From assembly GCA_016875095.1 (NCBI GenBank), contig VGSG01000043.1:1-35589 (forward strand): DNA of 35,589 bases, written 5' to 3'. The translations under genes were made by a program, and so were the position numbers. This document shows, in pieces, positions 32,851-35,589 of the stretch (position 1 is its first letter; the number at the start of each line of letters is the position of its first letter). Source of the stretch: Deltaproteobacteria bacterium (GTDB taxonomy: Bacteria; Desulfobacterota; Desulfomonilia; Desulfomonilales; Desulfomonilaceae). Under the pieces are notes generated by a model, which was given only the letters and a program-made list of their open reading frames with translations, had not been told where the DNA came from and searched no databases.

Positions 32851-32880
32851 TTGACTTCTTACGACCCGCGCACGTACACT
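32851..32880 (+). promoter_or_regulatory. Promoter of the GNAT-like gene
   Basis: TTGACT (32851-32856, five of six consensus bases) and TACACT (32875-32880, four of six) are 18 nt apart. Transcription would begin near 32887, about 105 nt before the preferred GTG start at 32993. Confidence 0.5.
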
Positions 32881-32992
32881 GGGATAGTTTCCACCCTAGA
32901 TAACAGGGCTCTGAAACAAGGTGGCGATCGGACTCATCGCAATCGCGGCGCCGTCCGTGCCGGTCCTGTTCGCAGCTTGGGTAGGGGAAGCA

Positions 32993-34132
32993 GTGGTATC
33001 ATCCGGCTTAGAGATCATTCCCGTGGAGCGCAAAGCCGATCTGACGGCCTTTGTGGATCTTCCGTGGAGAATCTACAGGGAGTACCCTCTCTGGGTCCCG
33101 CCACTCAAGAAGGACCTGCTGCATCTCCTGGACAGAAAGGGGCACCCTTTCTGGCGCGCAGCGGACGGAATCCTCCTTCTTGCCCGACGCGGCGGCGAGC
33201 CGGTGGGCAGAATCGTCGGGATCGTCGACGAGACCTTTAACGAATTTCACCATACCCGCATGGGCGCGTGGGGGTTCTTCGAATGTGTCCAAGACCTTGA
33301 GGTGGCGCAAGCTCTTTTTTCAGCCGTTGAGGAATGGGTGCTGGACAAGGGAATGACGATCTTTCGCGGCCCACTCAACCCCTCCACCAATTATGAAGTC
33401 GGTATGTTGGTCGAGGGCTTTGATCAAGCGCCCGGGTTTCAGATGCCCTACAACCCGCCCTACTATGTTGAGCTCGCGCAGCAGTCGGGTTTTCGCAAAG
33501 AGAAGGACCTCCTCACGTTCATAGGGCACAGAGATGGATACCGCCCACCTGAATGGGTCAAGAAGGTGGGTGACCGCCTCCTCAACGATCCGCGGACCAT
33601 GATCAGAACGATCGACCTAAAGCGTGTCGATGAAGAACTCCACATAGTGAAAGATCTCTACGACGCCTGCTGGTGGGACAATTGGGGCTTCGTGCCCATG
33701 AGACCGGATGAATTGAGCGAGGTCGGCAGAAACCTCAAGAGAATCGCGGACGCAAAACTGATCTTCTTTGTGTATTGGGACGGCGAACCCGTGGCTGTGG
33801 CCGTGATGGTTCCCGACATAAATCCTCTTCTCAAGCGTTTGAACGGCAAGATCGGTCTCCTGGGGCTCTTGAAGATACTCTTGTTCCGAAAAGAGGTCGT
33901 CGGGGTGCGTGGTCTGCTCCTGGGCATAAAGCCCAAATACAGAAAGATGGGCTTCCCCTTCGTCGCTCTCGACCACTCATGGAAAAGCCTGGCTCAAGGC
34001 GGGTACGATTATCTGGAATTGGGATGGACCCTTGAAGACAACGAAGCCATAAATGGCCTGGTGCAGGATTGTGGCGGTAAACCGATCAAGCGGTACAGAA
34101 TCTTTCGGAAGTGGTTCACCGACCGCTTTTAG
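32993..34132 (+). CDS. GNAT-like N-acetyltransferase family protein
   Basis: This protein of about 379 residues appears to have an acyl-CoA N-acyltransferase fold. Features are FVDLPWRIYREYPLWVPPL, ILLLARRGGEPVGRIVGIVD, GPLNPSTNYEVGMLVEGFD, ADAKLIFFVYWDGEPVAVAV, and IKPKYRKMGFPFVALDHSWKSL near the acetyl-CoA site. The acceptor is unknown; no signal peptide is expected with the chosen start. GTG 32993 is preferred because AGGGGAA lies just upstream and the family pattern begins at LEIIPVERKADL. A GTG at 32921 would add 24 hydrophobic residues. It is followed 95 bp later by the amidase gene and has a promoter at 32851-32880. Substrate class is not decidable from sequence. Confidence 0.75.
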   Translation: MVSSGLEIIPVERKADLTAFVDLPWRIYREYPLWVPPLKKDLLHLLDRKGHPFWRAADGILLLARRGGEPVGRIVGIVDETFNEFHHTRMGAWGFFECVQDLEVAQALFSAVEEWVLDKGMTIFRGPLNPSTNYEVGMLVEGFDQAPGFQMPYNPPYYVELAQQSGFRKEKDLLTFIGHRDGYRPPEWVKKVGDRLLNDPRTMIRTIDLKRVDEELHIVKDLYDACWWDNWGFVPMRPDELSEVGRNLKRIADAKLIFFVYWDGEPVAVAVMVPDINPLLKRLNGKIGLLGLLKILLFRKEVVGVRGLLLGIKPKYRKMGFPFVALDHSWKSLAQGGYDYLELGWTLEDNEAINGLVQDCGGKPIKRYRIFRKWFTDRF

Positions 34133-34227
34133 TCTCGCCATTCCGACCGTCTGGAGGCGGTTCGGGAACGAGAGGGCCGCTTCGGGATCGATCGGGCCGG
34201 AGAAGCCTCATGGGGAGGAACTCTCAC

Positions 34228-35442
34228 GTGGACGAATCAGGCGCGTTTGTGGAAACCTTTGTCTTGGAGGCCAAGGGGGAAGGCATTCTCTCCGGGTTAC
34301 GTTTCGGCGCCAAGGACCTGATCGACATTGCAGGCCGCAAGACCTCCTGCGGGAATCCCACCTGGGGAGACACGCATCCCGAAGCAGCCGCTAATGCCGT
34401 CTGCGTAGACCAATTGCTCTGGGCGGCCGCCACGTGCGCGGGAAAGACCGTGACGGACGAACTTGCGTTCGCGCTGAACGGCGAAAACTTCTTTTACGGA
34501 ACGCCCTTGAATCCCAAGGCGCCCGATCGAGTCCCGGGGGGCTCTTCCAGTGGCTCCGCGTCAGCGGTAGCTTGTGGCTTGGTCGACTTCGCGCTCGGCA
34601 CGGACACAGGTGGTTCCGTGCGAGTTCCCGCGAGCAATTGCGGAATCTTCGGGTACCGTCCCACTCACGGAGCGATCTCCGTCGCCGGGGTGAACCCCTT
34701 GGCGCCCAGCTTCGACACTGTGGGGGCGCTGGCGCAAAGCCCGGAAGTCCTCTCCCGCGTCGGCTCGGTCCTGGTGGGATGCGATATTCCATCGCATGTG
34801 GATGTGGGAACAATCTATGTCATGGAAGACGCTTTCAACATTGTTGACCCTGACGTGAGAGAGGCTCTCCTGGGACCGCTCAGGCTTATCGAGGAACTTT
34901 TTCCAGGCCGCGCGCGCACGGCTCGCCTGGAGGATATCGTGGAGGAAGGCGCCGGAAGAGGACTTAGGAACTGGTACGAAACGTACGGCGCGATTCAATG
35001 GGCCGAGATCTGGAGCTGCCTGGGATCATGGGTGGAATCGGTCAAGCCGCAATTCGGGCCCAGGATCGCCATGAGCTTTGAGCTGGTGAAGAACTATGAC
35101 CGAAAAGGCCTCTCAGAGGCCGTTAGCCGCCGGGAGCGCTATTATCAAGCTCTGAGGAAATTTCTGCGACCAACGGATCTGTTGTGTCTGCCCACCGCCC
35201 CCACTCTCGCGCCCCTAAAGGGCGCCCTGGGACTTGATCGCACGAAGGGGGATTACTATCCCAGAGCGCTCTCCTTGACCGCGGTCGCAGGGATCTGCCG
35301 TCTGCCCCAGGTATCTTTGCCGCTCGCAAGCGTGAACGGAATACCTATAGGCATCTCGCTCGTAGCAGCCCACGGGTGCGACGGGTTCTTGCTTGCGCTG
35401 CTTCAATCGACCCTTTCCGAATTGGGAAGTGGGGGTGGATGA
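34228..35442 (+). CDS. Amidase-signature family protein
   Basis: This 405-residue hydrolase has the complete Ser-cisSer-Lys triad pattern. Lys29 lies in FGAKDLIDI, Ser106 in VPGGSSSGSAS, and the nucleophile Ser130 in GTDTGGSVRVPAS. The family cleaves carboxamides (amidase, GatA-like or ester/hydrazide relatives). No GatB or GatC gene is near, so a tRNA amidotransferase role is not supported. GTG 34228 is chosen because GGGGAGG lies about 9 nt upstream; ATG 34210 and 34111 are in frame but less well placed. At 405 residues it is shorter than many amidases (about 460-500), mainly in the N-terminal helix. It sits 95 bp after the GNAT-like gene. Confidence 0.88.
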   Translation: MDESGAFVETFVLEAKGEGILSGLRFGAKDLIDIAGRKTSCGNPTWGDTHPEAAANAVCVDQLLWAAATCAGKTVTDELAFALNGENFFYGTPLNPKAPDRVPGGSSSGSASAVACGLVDFALGTDTGGSVRVPASNCGIFGYRPTHGAISVAGVNPLAPSFDTVGALAQSPEVLSRVGSVLVGCDIPSHVDVGTIYVMEDAFNIVDPDVREALLGPLRLIEELFPGRARTARLEDIVEEGAGRGLRNWYETYGAIQWAEIWSCLGSWVESVKPQFGPRIAMSFELVKNYDRKGLSEAVSRRERYYQALRKFLRPTDLLCLPTAPTLAPLKGALGLDRTKGDYYPRALSLTAVAGICRLPQVSLPLASVNGIPIGISLVAAHGCDGFLLALLQSTLSELGSGGG

Positions 35443-35589
35443 CCCATCGGAAATTCGAAAACCAACGAGCACTACCCGCGGGGAAAGAAGTTGTGAGAAT
35501 TCGAATGTCACGCGGATGAGAGGAATATGCTGAACGTGCTCCCTTTTCCAGGTGAACTGGTGACTTCCACGCGACCGTGATGCGCGTTG
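35443..35589. other. Right window edge, no clear gene
   Basis: Only a 17-codon frame (ATG 35527 to the stop at 35580, preceded by GAGAGGAAT) is seen. It is too short to call. Confidence 0.4.

Noticed and set aside
34228-35442. GatA subunit of tRNA amidotransferase
   Set aside because: No GatB or GatC nearby and the protein is short; the amidase signature alone does not support it.
1-35589. Mobile element, phage, CRISPR array, tRNA or rRNA
   Set aside because: No transposase or integrase-like protein, no regular direct-repeat array and no recognisable tRNA or rRNA segment was found by reading.

Overview
The window looks like a chromosomal segment of an anaerobic bacterium, most likely a sulfate- or sulfur-metabolising Desulfobacterota ('Deltaproteobacteria'). 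This is an inference from gene content: a split phenylphosphate-synthase-like pair, CrtI-like FAD oxidoreductases, a PhsA/PsrA-type molybdoenzyme with a GltD-type diaphorase, a TSUP-family anion transporter, radical SAM and Fe-S flavoproteins, and many Shine-Dalgarno-led cytoplasmic genes. I saw no rRNA, tRNA, CRISPR array, transposase or phage gene. Most start codons were chosen by their ribosome-binding site.

Region 1 (about 0.3-10 kb): a compact minus-strand operon reading from 8823 down to 294. In order of transcription it encodes FAD oxidoreductase A, an 86-residue unknown, FAD oxidoreductase B, a short-chain dehydrogenase, a phosphohistidine/substrate subunit and an ATP-binding subunit of a split PEP-synthase-like kinase (phenylphosphate-synthase type), and two small dimeric alpha/beta-barrel proteins. 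A LysR regulator is divergent at 9031; the gap between them carries a good sigma-70 promoter and three dyads, one a textbook T-N11-A LysR box. The set looks like an uncharacterised pathway that phosphorylates an alcohol, enol or phenol and then carries out redox steps.

Region 2 (10.3-18.2 kb): a 780-residue GAF-domain orphan protein, then a minus-strand set (acyltransferase-fold protein, radical SAM protein with a partial SPASM/twitch domain, Fe-S flavoprotein, and a Cys-rich exported protein with two CX3CX6CX3C units). A divergent plus-strand set follows (paralogue of the acyltransferase-fold protein overlapping a TraB/GumN protein), then a second small exported Cys-rich protein. About 1 kb without a credible gene follows (18154-19197).

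Region 3 (19.2-28.6 kb): a sulfur/anion region. It holds a TSUP (TauE/SafE) transporter with an N-terminal signal-like segment, a three-helix membrane protein, a PhsA/PsrA-like molybdopterin enzyme that lacks a Tat signal, a four-cluster ferredoxin subunit, a GltD-like NAD(P)H/FAD/Fe-S protein, a PhnD/TtrS-type periplasmic binding protein, and a convergent MetY-like PLP enzyme. The three redox genes are best read as one soluble cytoplasmic complex coupling NAD(P)H to a sulfur-type substrate.

Region 4 (28.9-35.4 kb): a DUF374 lysophospholipid-acyltransferase-like protein and an MFS transporter, a convergent AMP-binding ligase with unusual active-site motifs, then, divergent from the ligase, a GNAT-like acetyltransferase and an amidase-signature protein. 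No overall pathway is obvious for this last group.
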